From the NCBI GenBank assembly GCA_963700305.1, contig CAVOXB010000012.1, forward strand, positions 1-64,000: 64,000 nucleotides of DNA, given 5' to 3'. The DNA is from Desulfomonile sp963700305. GTDB lineage: Bacteria; Desulfobacterota; Desulfomonilia; Desulfomonilales; Desulfomonilaceae. The notes below the pieces were generated by a model. That model was not told the DNA's origin, did not search any database, and saw only the letters and a program-made list of their open reading frames with translations. Position 1 is the stretch's first letter. The number at the start of each line of letters is the position of its first letter. Below are positions 17,420 through 26,334 of the stretch, in pieces. Both the position numbers and the translations under genes were made by a program.

Positions 17420-19091
17420 GATTGCAGCCTTCCAGCGGAACGCGAATAGTTACCCGAGTGATCTTGTTGGGCACACAAGAAACAGAAGCCCCATAATTTG
17501 GCCCCATAAGTAGTTTGAGACGCCTATCGACAATCTTTATGCCCAAGCCGTTTTCGTTTCCGTTCTCGCAAAAGGTCCCGGCATTATCTTCTATAATGAT
17601 TTCCGCCATGTCTTCATTCTTGAAAGCGCGAATCACGGCGAGACCCGGTTCCAGCATGTTTGCAATTCCGTGTTTTATAGCATTTTCCATCAGCGGCTGC
17701 AGAGTGAACGCGGGCAGTCTCAAGTTGAGCAGGCTTGGATCGATATCGGTTTCAACAGTAAGCCGATCTTCGAATCGAGCTTTCTCGATTGTCAAATAGG
17801 AGTTCACATGAGCCAGTTCTTCTTCGAGAGTCGAGATGTCGCTGTTCCTTTTGAGGTTCTTCCGTAGAAAACTTCCGAGATGTATCAGGAGCTCTCTGGC
17901 TCTGTCTGCGTCCTTACGAAGTATTGCAATGATAGTATTCAAGGAATTGAATAGGAAATGCGGGTTCACCTGGGCCTGAAGCAACTTCAGTTCGGCCATT
18001 ACAAGCAGGTTCTTTTGCTGTTCGTACCTGGAAAGCACAAGCTGATTTGAGAGCAGCCTGGCAATTCCCTCTCCGAGCGACTTATTCATGTTGAGAAACC
18101 GCTTGTTGCGTGTTTCATAGAGCTTGATGGTACCAACCACAGCGTCATCTACGGTAAGGGGAACGACTAAGGCTGAATTGAGCGGACACGCGGCCGATAC
18201 CGAGCACGTGTACTGATCCTGTACACCGTCAGCAAACACGACCCTTCGTTCAGCAATCGCCTGCTTGGTCAGCGGTGAGGAAATAGCCGCATTCGGGAGA
18301 TGATGCCCAGACCCTATGCCAACAAACGCCAGCACTTTTTCGGCATCCGTAATTGCGACCGCACTGACTCCGGTTTCCTCATGAATGATTTTTGCCACTT
18401 CATCAGCAGTCTGTTGATTAATTCCGGTTGTGAAAAGACTCAGAGTTCTTTCCGCTATGTTCAGCGCTTTGGAGGAAAATGCTGCCGCGGTTTTGTCATA
18501 CATGTCTCTCTGGTCCCTGATGATGCTCATGAAAAGTGCGCAGCCGCTCGAACTGGTCACGATCATAGGTATGGCGATGACTTTCACGAGCGCCAGAGCG
18601 TCTGAGAACGGCTTGGACACACCAAGGATAATCGCCATCTGGATGATCTCGGCAACCATAGTAGTCACGAACGCGACTTCCGGACGGAATATGTCCTGCA
18701 GCTTGTTCCTCCTCGCGAGATACAGGTGAAGCATGCCACCGATTAAGCCTTCCACCGTTGTAGACATGCCGCAAGAAGAAGCTGTGAAGCCCCCCTGAAA
18801 ATACCTGTGCAATCCTCCTGTGAATCCCACGGACGTTCCGAGCACCGGCCCGCCGATGAGTCCAGCCAAGACCGGTCCGATAGCCCGCGTATTTGCCAAT
18901 GCGTCCTGGACCGGATGCCCGAGGTACGTGCCAAGGATAGAGAGAACGGAAAAAAAGAAGTACAAATACACCTTGTCCCGGAGTTCAATGGTCTGGTTAG
19001 TGAGTGGCCTGAACCATGGCGATTTGCAGTATAGATAGCCTACGACCAGAAAGACAGCCATAGTCTGCAAAAGCGAGAAGAACAGGCTCAT
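17394..19091 (-). CDS. LytS-type sensor histidine kinase (BtsS-like, probable pyruvate sensor)
   Basis: 565 residues; AGGAGG just before the ATG. About seven hydrophobic helices (5TM-LYT region, residues 1-195), a GAF domain (about 215-345), a His_kinase domain with the phospho-acceptor in LQAQVNPHFLFNSLNTI, and a HATPase domain (LMENAIKHG; NGLGIKIVDRRL). In E. coli BtsS the residues reported to bind pyruvate are Arg72, Arg99, Cys110 and Ser113, as I recall. Here R69, R96, C107 and S110 sit in equivalent contexts (NTRAIGP; GGLHRY; SSCGMS) with exactly the same spacings. With cstA upstream this supports pyruvate or a similar 2-oxoacid as the signal. The G1 box is divergent (EDNAGTF), as in other LytS kinases. 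Confidence 0.9.
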   Translation of the reverse strand: MSLFFSLLQTMAVFLVVGYLYCKSPWFRPLTNQTIELRDKVYLYFFFSVLSILGTYLGHPVQDALANTRAIGPVLAGLIGGPVLGTSVGFTGGLHRYFQGGFTASSCGMSTTVEGLIGGMLHLYLARRNKLQDIFRPEVAFVTTMVAEIIQMAIILGVSKPFSDALALVKVIAIPMIVTSSSGCALFMSIIRDQRDMYDKTAAAFSSKALNIAERTLSLFTTGINQQTADEVAKIIHEETGVSAVAITDAEKVLAFVGIGSGHHLPNAAISSPLTKQAIAERRVVFADGVQDQYTCSVSAACPLNSALVVPLTVDDAVVGTIKLYETRNKRFLNMNKSLGEGIARLLSNQLVLSRYEQQKNLLVMAELKLLQAQVNPHFLFNSLNTIIAILRKDADRARELLIHLGSFLRKNLKRNSDISTLEEELAHVNSYLTIEKARFEDRLTVETDIDPSLLNLRLPAFTLQPLMENAIKHGIANMLEPGLAVIRAFKNEDMAEIIIEDNAGTFCENGNENGLGIKIVDRRLKLLMGPNYGASVSCVPNKITRVTIRVPLEGCNHDPCSDRG

Positions 19092-19434
19092 GCTATCCTC
19101 CTGTACTTATAGGGCCTGGATGCCTTGAAGGGTTGGCACTCCAACAAACTCGGTATCTCTTTTACGGACATCTGCTGGATAGTCCAGCACAGTTGGTGGC
19201 TGCTATTTTGATTGCGCATTCTGATTACAGTCAAACAGGAAATTTTGATTCATGGTACCTATGAGACAACCGCCATGAGAGAAAACAAGAGAAATTACCG
19301 TAATGACTATTATATCATCTCAAGTATTACTTACAATTCATAATGGAATCCAGATGGGCGGATTCGGGAAGGCTCTCTGCAAAATGAGCCTCCCCGCAAG
19401 ATCTTCCAAGAACTCTTAGGGTTTGCGACAGCCT
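19092..19434. other. Spacer between cstA and the LytS kinase gene
   Basis: 343 bases. The kinase gene's ribosome site (AGGAGG) is at its low-coordinate end. A GC stem (AGGCTC/GAGCCT, about 19368-19391) follows the cstA stop on the minus strand but has no T-run, so it is at best a weak attenuator. No gene seen; a promoter for the kinase-regulator pair is likely here but I cannot point to it. Confidence 0.4.
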
Positions 19435-21243
19435 CTAAGCAACCGCGTCGTATTCTTCTTCTCGCCTCAACGCAGCGTGCTCTTCACGAGTCTGCAGAAG
19501 CTTGTACCATTTCTTGAAGGCGTCAATGAACACTACTGCCATGAGAATCATCAAAACTATGGATAAGACGACGAGCAGATACAACCCCTTAGGCAAGAAA
19601 TTGTTTACAACATTCAGATACCCGGCAGACATGGTCACAGGGACCATAAGCAGTCCCGGAACGGCAGTCACCCAAGCATACTTCTCTTTTCCCATTCTCA
19701 GGATCATAGTTGTTCCCACGATTAGTCCGCATGTCGCCAGAAGCTGGTTGCTCATGCCAAACAGCGGCCAAATCGTTGCAATATCTCCTGTGTAAACGAG
19801 ATAACCCCAAGCCACAGTAAACAGGAAGCTCGTGGAGACTATCCCGGGTATCCATTTCTTTTCAGTGAACTTCGGAATTACTTTCCCGATCATTTCTTGA
19901 AGAAGATAACGGCCCACGCGGGTACCTGTATCGACAGCAGTCAAGATAAACACTGCCTCAAACATGATCGCGAAATGATACCAGTAAGCCATTAGTCCGC
20001 CCATCAGAGGGACGGAGGCAAAGATGTAGGCCATGCCTACCGCGAGCGAAACGGCTCCGCCGGGACGTCCTTGCAGCTGTTCCCCTACTGCCTGCGAAAG
20101 AGCGGGAAGATGAACGGGGCTCATGCCAAGCTTCTCGTAAACCGCAGCAGCAGAGTTGATGGCAAAATAATCTGCAGGCACAAGCACGCAAGCCGCAACA
20201 AGCGCCATTATCGCTACAAATCCTTCAACGAGCATCGCACCGTATCCGACGAACGGAATATCGCGCTCATTGGCGATCATCTTGGGCGTTGTCCCGGTAC
20301 CGATTATCGCATGAAATCCGGAAAGCGCTCCACAGGCAATCGTGATGAAAAGAAATGGAAAAACTGAACCCGGGACAATGGGTCCGCCGCCACTCACGTA
20401 CTTGGTAATCGACGTCATCTGCAACTCAGGTTGCACTACGAAGATGCCTACTGCCAACATCCCTATCGTGCCGAGCTTCAAGTACGTGGAAAGGTAATCC
20501 CTCGGACACAGGAGCAACCATACAGGAAGCGCAGATGCTACGAACCCGTAAATAGGGATGCACACGGATAATTGTTTTTTGGAAAGAGTGAACCAAGAGG
20601 CAAGCGTGGGATTCTCCGCCACATACGGACCAAGTATGACAGCGAAGAACAATAAGACGCCACCGATAATGCTTCCTCCTTTCACGTCTCCGGGTTTCCA
20701 AACATGCATGTAAACGCCCATAAGCAGCGCAATGGGAATGGTGCAGAAAACCGTAAATGCACCCCAGGGACTGTGAAACATGGCATTGACCACGGCTATG
20801 GAAAGACCTGCAAGAGTGAGGATGAGAATGAACAGAATCGCAAAAGACGCGACAGTTCCAGCCCTTTTGCCAATTTCGGATTCGGCTATAGAAGAAAGGC
20901 TTTGGCCCTTGTGTCGAATCGACGCGAATAACACGACCATATCATGAACCGCGCCTGCAACCACTGCACCGATAATGATCCAAAGGGCCCCAGGGAGATA
21001 ACCGAATTGAGCGGCAAGGACAGGACCCAAGAGGGGCCCAGCTGCTGCAATGGCTGCGAAATGGTGACCGAAGATCACGTATTTGTTGGTGGCGTGATAA
21101 TCGTGACCATCTTCCATCACTACGGCAGGTGTGGGTCTGTTCGGGTCAATGGACAAGACTTTTCGAGCTATGAACAGTCCGTAATAACGGTAGGCCAGAG
21201 CGAATACAACCATGGCGACAAAAACTAGAGTCAGAGCATTCAC
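19435..21243 (-). CDS. cstA: CstA-family pyruvate/peptide transporter
   Basis: 602 residues from the GTG at 21243. This start is chosen over a longer frame (to 21507) because GGAG precedes it and the family begins NALTLVFVAMVVFALAYRYY. CstA signature regions are all present: the cytoplasmic loop VVMEDGHDYHATNKYVIFGHHFAAIAAAGPLLGP, WIIIGAVVAGAVHDMVVLFAS, GCGALSGFHAI-like CGALSGFHAIIGTGTTPK, and a C-terminal MSNQLLATCGLIVGTTMIL. About 16 membrane helices. Members take up pyruvate (E. coli BtsT, CstA) or peptides. It lies upstream of, and on the same strand as, the LytS/LytTR pair, an arrangement consistent with substrate-controlled expression. The length, shorter than E. coli BtsT, matches the deltaproteobacterial branch. 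Confidence 0.92.
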   Translation of the reverse strand: MNALTLVFVAMVVFALAYRYYGLFIARKVLSIDPNRPTPAVVMEDGHDYHATNKYVIFGHHFAAIAAAGPLLGPVLAAQFGYLPGALWIIIGAVVAGAVHDMVVLFASIRHKGQSLSSIAESEIGKRAGTVASFAILFILILTLAGLSIAVVNAMFHSPWGAFTVFCTIPIALLMGVYMHVWKPGDVKGGSIIGGVLLFFAVILGPYVAENPTLASWFTLSKKQLSVCIPIYGFVASALPVWLLLCPRDYLSTYLKLGTIGMLAVGIFVVQPELQMTSITKYVSGGGPIVPGSVFPFLFITIACGALSGFHAIIGTGTTPKMIANERDIPFVGYGAMLVEGFVAIMALVAACVLVPADYFAINSAAAVYEKLGMSPVHLPALSQAVGEQLQGRPGGAVSLAVGMAYIFASVPLMGGLMAYWYHFAIMFEAVFILTAVDTGTRVGRYLLQEMIGKVIPKFTEKKWIPGIVSTSFLFTVAWGYLVYTGDIATIWPLFGMSNQLLATCGLIVGTTMILRMGKEKYAWVTAVPGLLMVPVTMSAGYLNVVNNFLPKGLYLLVVLSIVLMILMAVVFIDAFKKWYKLLQTREEHAALRREEEYDAVA

Positions 21244-21676
21244 GTTTTCTTCTCCTTTTTGGGATGCGATTAAATACTGAAAGAGAGCATTTCCTTTCAA
21301 GGAAGCTGCGGCATCAGGATTATAGCGGACACTCTTATCGGGAATTTCAAAGGCCATGAATGCGCTTATTCCGATGGAATTACCTCCGGTAACTCCGACG
21401 AGCGCCTCTTTATTCCCTGTGTACCTCATCCTAAAGAGTGGAAAAACGATCGCAACAGAAGACCGAGTGAGCGGCGTCATAATCAGGCGACCGGTGCTAA
21501 TACCCACGTGACCGGCTCCGAAGGTTTTGGTTGGCAGGGACTTTTCTTATGAAAGGCGAAGTTTTTGCCATGTCCAGAATCGCCGGAGCACCTTGACTGT
21601 CTCGCAATTGTAACCTTAATGGGAATCAACGCATCTGATTTTTCAACGATCACTGAGAGATCCTGAGGAGAGACAA

Positions 21677-22360
21677 ATGGAATGGCGAGCAACCAGTCGT
21701 AGTTGGTTCATGGGCATTGTGCCTGTGTGGATTATTGCAGCCGCTTTGATAGCACAGGGTATGCTGGTTTCATCACCCGCCAGCGCAGCAGAACAACAGG
21801 GCATTCAGTGGTCGGAAGATTTCGAGGAAGCGCTTAGCCGAGCACAAGTCGAGAAGAGGCCAATCTTTATAGATTTCTTCAATCCCAATTGAATGGGCTG
21901 CAAACAGATGGATGCGGTTACGTATCTAAATCAGAAACTCTCAAAGTTCATTCAAGATAATGTTGTCGCTGTAAGAATCCGTCATGATCAGCCGTTGGCC
22001 GATCTTTTCAAGGTGAAATGGACCCCGACTCTGGTGCTCGCGGACTCCGATGGGAAAGAGGTATACCGGAATGTCGGGTTCCTGTCCCCAGACAGTCTGG
22101 TTCCCGCTCTCATGATGGGAATCGGAAAGCTGGAACTTCAACACGGCGATCCTGGTAAAGCAGTCGTTCATTTTGAGCGGGTCGCAAGCGGCTTTCCAGA
22201 GAGCGAAGAAGCTCCCGAAGCCGTCTATTTCACGGGCGTGAGTCGTTTCAAGATTAGCCACGATATCAAAATGATGAAAGAAGCGTATGACAAGCTTGTT
22301 GCCAAGTATCCGAGCAGCTCGTGGACAAAGAAGGCTCAACCATACAGCTCCCTAAAATAA
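21677..22360 (+). CDS. Exported thioredoxin-fold selenoprotein (UxxC) with TPR-like C-terminus
   Basis: Ribosome site GAGGAG then ATG at 21677. The frame is continuous to TAA at 22360 except for one TGA at 21890-21892 (codon 72). Upstream it encodes a signal peptide (residues 1-38) and the start of a thioredoxin fold (KRPIFIDFFNPN). The TGA falls exactly where the first Cys of the CxxC active site belongs (U72-M-G-C75), and KQMDAVTYLN, VKWTPTLVLADSDGKEVYRNVGF (cis-Pro loop TP) follow with no frame change. Residues 150-227 are two TPR-like helix pairs (HGDPGKAVVHFERVASGFPE; AYDKLVAKYP). Cys-containing homologues with the same KxMDAVTY and WTPT motifs are known to me from related bacteria. Read as Sec, the protein is 227 residues and complete: a periplasmic thiol/selenol oxidoreductase. 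A plain nonsense mutation is the alternative but less likely. Confidence 0.8.
21890..21935 (+). promoter_or_regulatory. UGA recoding site with candidate bacterial SECIS hairpin
   Basis: UGA at 21890-21892 in the UxxC context. Bacterial SECIS elements lie in the coding sequence directly downstream, with an apical loop roughly 16-37 bases after UGA. By hand two mutually exclusive folds are possible. One is a 7-pair stem with wobble pairs starting at the GGGCUGC codons (bases 7-13 with 24-30 counted from the U). The other is a 5-pair stem AGAUG/UAUCU (bases 17-21 with 34-38) whose loop begins with G, as bSECIS loops should. Neither is strong; a covariance search is needed. Confidence 0.45.
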
Positions 22361-22377
22361 TCACAGGGGCACGAGCG

Positions 22378-22620
22378 TTAGGTTTTCTTCGTGACATCGG
22401 ACCTCCATGGATTAAGAGGGAAGCAGCAGCCTTCGCCTATTTCCAAGAAACATTCATATCTTTGAGGGTCCCCAAGGTACAATGAACATACGTGGCGAGT
22501 TCCATTCCACGTTAACGCCGGACAAGGATTGGTGTAATTACCGTAGATCATCGCACCCAATCTGCAAATCACGCTGGTGCAACAGAATCCGCACCCCACG
22601 CATGCTCCAGATTCAATCAA
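22378..22620 (-). CDS. YkgJ-type Cys-cluster protein
   Basis: 80 residues with TTG start (22620) preceded by AAGGGAG. MIESGACVGCGFCCTSVICRLG has the CxxCxxCC pattern of the YkgJ zinc/iron-chelating cluster family, completed by PCPALTWNG, HVCSLY, YECF and EGCCFP: ten Cys in 80 residues. These small cytoplasmic proteins bind a metal or Fe-S cluster and have no settled function. It converges with the selenoprotein gene 18 bases away. A 27-codon frame (22617-22700, starting MIELANNIAREYLN) overlaps its start on the same strand and may be a coupled leader or a missed N-terminal unit. Confidence 0.72.
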   Translation of the reverse strand: MIESGACVGCGFCCTSVICRLGAMIYGNYTNPCPALTWNGTRHVCSLYLGDPQRYECFLEIGEGCCFPLNPWRSDVTKKT

Positions 22621-22866
22621 TCCAGCAACTCCCTTAATACTCTAACGTATTTGATCCTATTTAAATATTCTCTCGCAATATTGTTTGCAAGCTCAATCAT
22701 GGTCAAATTGTTGCTGTGTATCCTGTGTCTTATTTTGCTGCTTCTCGACGGCGACATCCTTGTAATGATCCAGTAGCAATGATATTCTAAACCGACTCGT
22801 CGCCACATGAAGACCCTGCACCACGGCCCATTTGAAAATGCCGCATGGATTAGCAAGGAGGAAGTC

Positions 22867-25593
22867 GTGGACACAACCACCCAATCTTACAGGCCTGCCC
22901 CTGAGACTGATCCCGAAGAGATCAAGCATCCATGCGACACTGCAGTGGCTGAAGAAAGTACCAGCGCACACGATCACGATAGTCTATTCCAACAACAAGA
23001 ATCCAGATATAGACAAATAGTGGAGGACCAAACAGATCCTGTCTGTAGATTCCTGCCCGATGGGACCCTGACATTTGTAAACAGCGCCTATCACCATTTT
23101 TTCGGAGAAGCTGACCAGGAATTGATCGGCGGAAGCTTTTTCGATTGCATGTCTGAAGACCACGCTCTGAGAGCTCGAACAAGGATAGGATTTCTAAAGC
23201 CTGCGGAACCTGTTTTTAAATGCGAGCATGAGATCAAGCTGCCACCCGCGGAATTCCGTTGGATCAACTGGACTTTCAGGGGGATATTCGATGAGGAAGA
23301 AAGAATTGTTGAAATCCAATCGGTGGCACGCGACGTTACGGATCGCAAACGGGCCGAATTGGATCTCAAGAAAAGTGAGGCGCGATATTCTAATCTAATA
23401 AGGGCGATTCCGGACGGCGTGGTCGCTTACGACCCGCAGGGAAAAGCTACTTACGTGAATGATGGATTTGTCCAGCTTTACGGTTGGACCCAAGAGGATC
23501 TGACTCAATCCATACCATTCGTGCCTCCGGACGAAAAGGAAAGAACGTTAGATGCATGGGAAAAGACTTTTCAGGGCGAGAAAGTCCTCCTGGAAACGAA
23601 ACGAGTCACCAAGGACGGCAGGTACCTGGACATACAGCTTCGGACCGCCATGCTGCTTGACAGGGACGGAAATTTCACCGAAAGCATTGTAATTCATAGG
23701 GACATTACTGAGCGCAAGAAGGCTCAACTAGCCTTACAACAGGCACACGACGAACTTGAGCTTCGTGTGGCGGAGCGCACAGCGGAACTCGCGGAAACAA
23801 ATCAGCAGCTCAGACATGAAATTACGGAGCGAAGGCGGGCAGAGGAAAAGCTCAGAGAAAGCGAATCTCGTTACAGAATGCTGGTTGAAAATGCTCCCCT
23901 CGGGATTATTTGGTGTGATCTCTATGGCAACGTTGTTCAAGCCAACTCCAATCTTTTGACAATATTGGGATCGTCTCTTGAGGAAACAAAGTCCATTAAC
24001 ATGCTGACTTACGCTCCGCTAGTGGAAGCGGGAGTCTCCGAGGAAATCCGGCACTGTATAGAATCCGGCGGAACCAGAATTTACGAATGCCCTTACTCGA
24101 GCAAATGGGTTAAATCCGCATGGTTGCGATTCCACATGGTTCCCACAAGAGACAGCCTGGGCCTCACTGATGGCGTGCAGGCCATCGTGGAAGATATAAC
24201 CGACAGGAAACACGCTCAGACTCTACTGGCCGACAGCGAAGAACGATTCAGGGCCGTTTTCGAGACGGCTCACGATTTGATCTTTCTAAAGGACCGCAAT
24301 CTCGAATTTACTCACGTTAATCCCGCTTTTCTGAAATCTTTGGAGCTGCAGGAACACGAAGTCATTGGAAAGACCGGCGCAGACATCTTTGGCATACAGG
24401 AAGCCGATTACCTGATGGATTTGGAGAATCGAGCACTCGGCGGCCAAGTCGTTGAGGCCACTTATAATCTGACCACTCGAAATCTTTCCAAAACTGTTCA
24501 TTGCATTAGAGTTCCGATGAGAAGCCCGTTAGGAGAAACAATAGGCGTTTGCGGCATAGCCCGAGATATCACAGAGCGCAAAGCACTGGAGCACAGGTTT
24601 CCGCGCTCAGTGGGACGTTTCAGATCCAGGATTATGGAAGCAACATTGGAGCAAGCCCGTCTTGCGGCACAAAGTGAGAGCATAGTTCTGTTGTTGGGTG
24701 AGAGTGGCAGCGGAAAGGACCATCTTGCAAAATATCTCCACGATCATTCCAGGCGAGTAGGCGGACCGTTTTTCGCCATAAACTGCGCCGCCCTGGCCGC
24801 TTCTCTTGCCGAATCAGAGCTTTTCGGCCATGAACCTGGTTCTTTCACCGGCTCACGAGGGCGAAAACGTGGTCTACTGGAAATGGCAGAAGGCGGCACC
24901 CTGCTGCTAAACGAAATAGGTGAGCTCTCGAAGGAGCTTCAGGCAAAGCTCCTGACTTTTCTCGACACTCAATCGTTTACTCGTGTTGGCGGCGAGAAGA
25001 TGATTCAAGTTAATGCCAGAATCGTTGGAGCCACCAACCGCGACCTCGAACAAGAAGTAGCGTCAGGCAGCTTTAGAGAAGACCTTTACTATAGGCTCAA
25101 CGTCTTTTCCATCCGTGTGCCTGCGTTGCGAGAGAGAAAAGACGATATTCCATATCTCGCCAGAGACATACTCGAGACTCTCTCAGTGAAACTGGGCAGG
25201 TCTGTGCCTCCGATTCTGGATGTATCCGGATTGGAAGCCCTTGCTCGTTATGATTGGCCGGGAAACGTGAGAGAACTCAGGAACGTTCTGGAGCGAGCCC
25301 TGATTTTGTGTGGCGGCGATATTATAAGGTCACGCGACATAAGCATTCCTGACAAGAAGTCCAATGATCCAAGTAATGAAAACGAAATCTCGTTTTCCGT
25401 GAGCATGTCCGGCTGTCGCAACATGAACGAGGCCCTGGAAAAAGCCAAGCGCGACATGATTAATGGATCGCTCAGGAAATGCAACGGGAATGTTTCTGCT
25501 GCAGCGAGGCTGCTTGGAGTGTCGCGGGATGCTCTGAGGCATCACATGAAGATGCTCGAATTGGATAGGCAGCCTACTTCCAAAGACAATTGA
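22867..25593 (+). CDS. Multi-PAS sigma54-dependent transcriptional activator with atypical Walker B
   Basis: 908 residues from the GTG at 22867 (AGGAGG five bases upstream); a longer frame starts at 22807 without a ribosome site. Four PAS domains (roughly residues 35-155, 160-285, 350-470, 475-590) with a coiled coil ELELRVAERTAELAETNQQL between the second and third. The AAA+ sigma54 domain has Walker A LLGESGSGKDHLAKYLH, the sigma54-contact loop reading GSFTGS instead of GAFTGA, Walker B TLLLNEIGEL with Asn where Asp is usual, FREDLYYRLNV and YDWPGNVRELRN. A Fis-type HTH ends it (NVSAAARLLGVSRDALRHH). No receiver or histidine kinase is adjacent, so it probably senses a ligand or redox state through PAS. 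The decayed copy at 1728-3586 has the same Asn, so this is a family trait. Target genes unknown. Confidence 0.93.
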   Translation: MDTTTQSYRPAPETDPEEIKHPCDTAVAEESTSAHDHDSLFQQQESRYRQIVEDQTDPVCRFLPDGTLTFVNSAYHHFFGEADQELIGGSFFDCMSEDHALRARTRIGFLKPAEPVFKCEHEIKLPPAEFRWINWTFRGIFDEEERIVEIQSVARDVTDRKRAELDLKKSEARYSNLIRAIPDGVVAYDPQGKATYVNDGFVQLYGWTQEDLTQSIPFVPPDEKERTLDAWEKTFQGEKVLLETKRVTKDGRYLDIQLRTAMLLDRDGNFTESIVIHRDITERKKAQLALQQAHDELELRVAERTAELAETNQQLRHEITERRRAEEKLRESESRYRMLVENAPLGIIWCDLYGNVVQANSNLLTILGSSLEETKSINMLTYAPLVEAGVSEEIRHCIESGGTRIYECPYSSKWVKSAWLRFHMVPTRDSLGLTDGVQAIVEDITDRKHAQTLLADSEERFRAVFETAHDLIFLKDRNLEFTHVNPAFLKSLELQEHEVIGKTGADIFGIQEADYLMDLENRALGGQVVEATYNLTTRNLSKTVHCIRVPMRSPLGETIGVCGIARDITERKALEHRFPRSVGRFRSRIMEATLEQARLAAQSESIVLLLGESGSGKDHLAKYLHDHSRRVGGPFFAINCAALAASLAESELFGHEPGSFTGSRGRKRGLLEMAEGGTLLLNEIGELSKELQAKLLTFLDTQSFTRVGGEKMIQVNARIVGATNRDLEQEVASGSFREDLYYRLNVFSIRVPALRERKDDIPYLARDILETLSVKLGRSVPPILDVSGLEALARYDWPGNVRELRNVLERALILCGGDIIRSRDISIPDKKSNDPSNENEISFSVSMSGCRNMNEALEKAKRDMINGSLRKCNGNVSAAARLLGVSRDALRHHMKMLELDRQPTSKDN

Positions 25594-25607
25594 AATGGGC
25601 GGCCTTC

Positions 25608-26147
25608 CTAAAGTAGAGGCCTCTTGGTCAAAAGTAGCGATTCCAGCTGCGTTCGTTTATCCTCGTATTGCTGCTCCGTATTGACTGGCTCGCAGAGGCT
25701 CAATTCGATCTGTCCCGCAGCCAGCTTCAACGCAAAGCTGAAGCAGGAGCTTTCCCCGCACGCTTTGCAGTTGGTCCTCGGAAGTAAACGATACAGCTCT
25801 AATGGCTGAAGATTCTCACGTGTGGTCGTGTCCGGCTGAATTTCTTCCCTCTTGTCCCAGACGTCGTTGACCATCTTTACCATTTGCTCGATCATTTCTG
25901 CCGCCTGCTCCCGACTCTGAAGATGGTCCACCGCGATACGGTTCGGCCAAAAGCCGATGGCGTGATCGTCCTGGCGCCAGGAAAACACAGGTCCGTCTTT
26001 AAAATAGGTGCCGTTCCTCAGGGTTGCGTTCAAATAAGGGAGAGCTTGGCTGATGTCCACAGGGAGATGCGCCATGGCCTCATACTCAAATTCTTCTGCG
26101 CTATGTGGTGATACTTCAATCACAAGGTTGTAAGACTCGATCAGCAT
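25608..26147 (-). CDS. Protein with C-terminal [4Fe-4S] (AcsC/CdhE-type) domain
   Basis: 179 residues from the ATG at 26147 (AAGGAG precedes). Residues 1-115 have no domain I recognise; FWPNRIAVDHLQSREQAAEMIEQMVKMVND looks alpha/beta. Residues 125-160 are the four-Cys Fe-S domain LLPRTNCKACGESSCFSFALKLAAGQ followed by SLCEP, the pattern found at the N-terminus of corrinoid iron-sulfur protein subunits and in stand-alone proteins of anaerobes. Similar small proteins are common in Desulfobacterota and of unknown function, probably electron transfer. It converges with the sigma54 activator, their stops being 15 bases apart. Confidence 0.8.
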   Translation of the reverse strand: MLIESYNLVIEVSPHSAEEFEYEAMAHLPVDISQALPYLNATLRNGTYFKDGPVFSWRQDDHAIGFWPNRIAVDHLQSREQAAEMIEQMVKMVNDVWDKREEIQPDTTTRENLQPLELYRLLPRTNCKACGESSCFSFALKLAAGQIELSLCEPVNTEQQYEDKRTQLESLLLTKRPLL

Positions 26148-26334
26148 TTGGACTCCTTGCACATTCGATGGCTGAGACAATTAATGTACAACCAATACTC
26201 TCGCAATTTCAAGAGATCCGATATGAGACCCATGAGCATTCAGGTTAAATTACCCCCGGCAAAGCCGGGGGCATATTCCTGTTAGCCCCCCAAGGGGGTC
26301 AGCTCATGAGTCCCCTGAAGGGGACGGGTCGTCG

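Noticed and set aside
19120..19150. Possible sigma54 -24/-12 promoter (TTGGCAC) before the LytS gene
   Set aside because: The TTGC element is absent at the right distance, and it lies on the wrong strand for the kinase gene.
22617..22700. 27-codon frame overlapping the YkgJ-type start
   Set aside because: Good overlap and plausible coupling, but too short and without homology to list as a gene; noted in the YkgJ entry.
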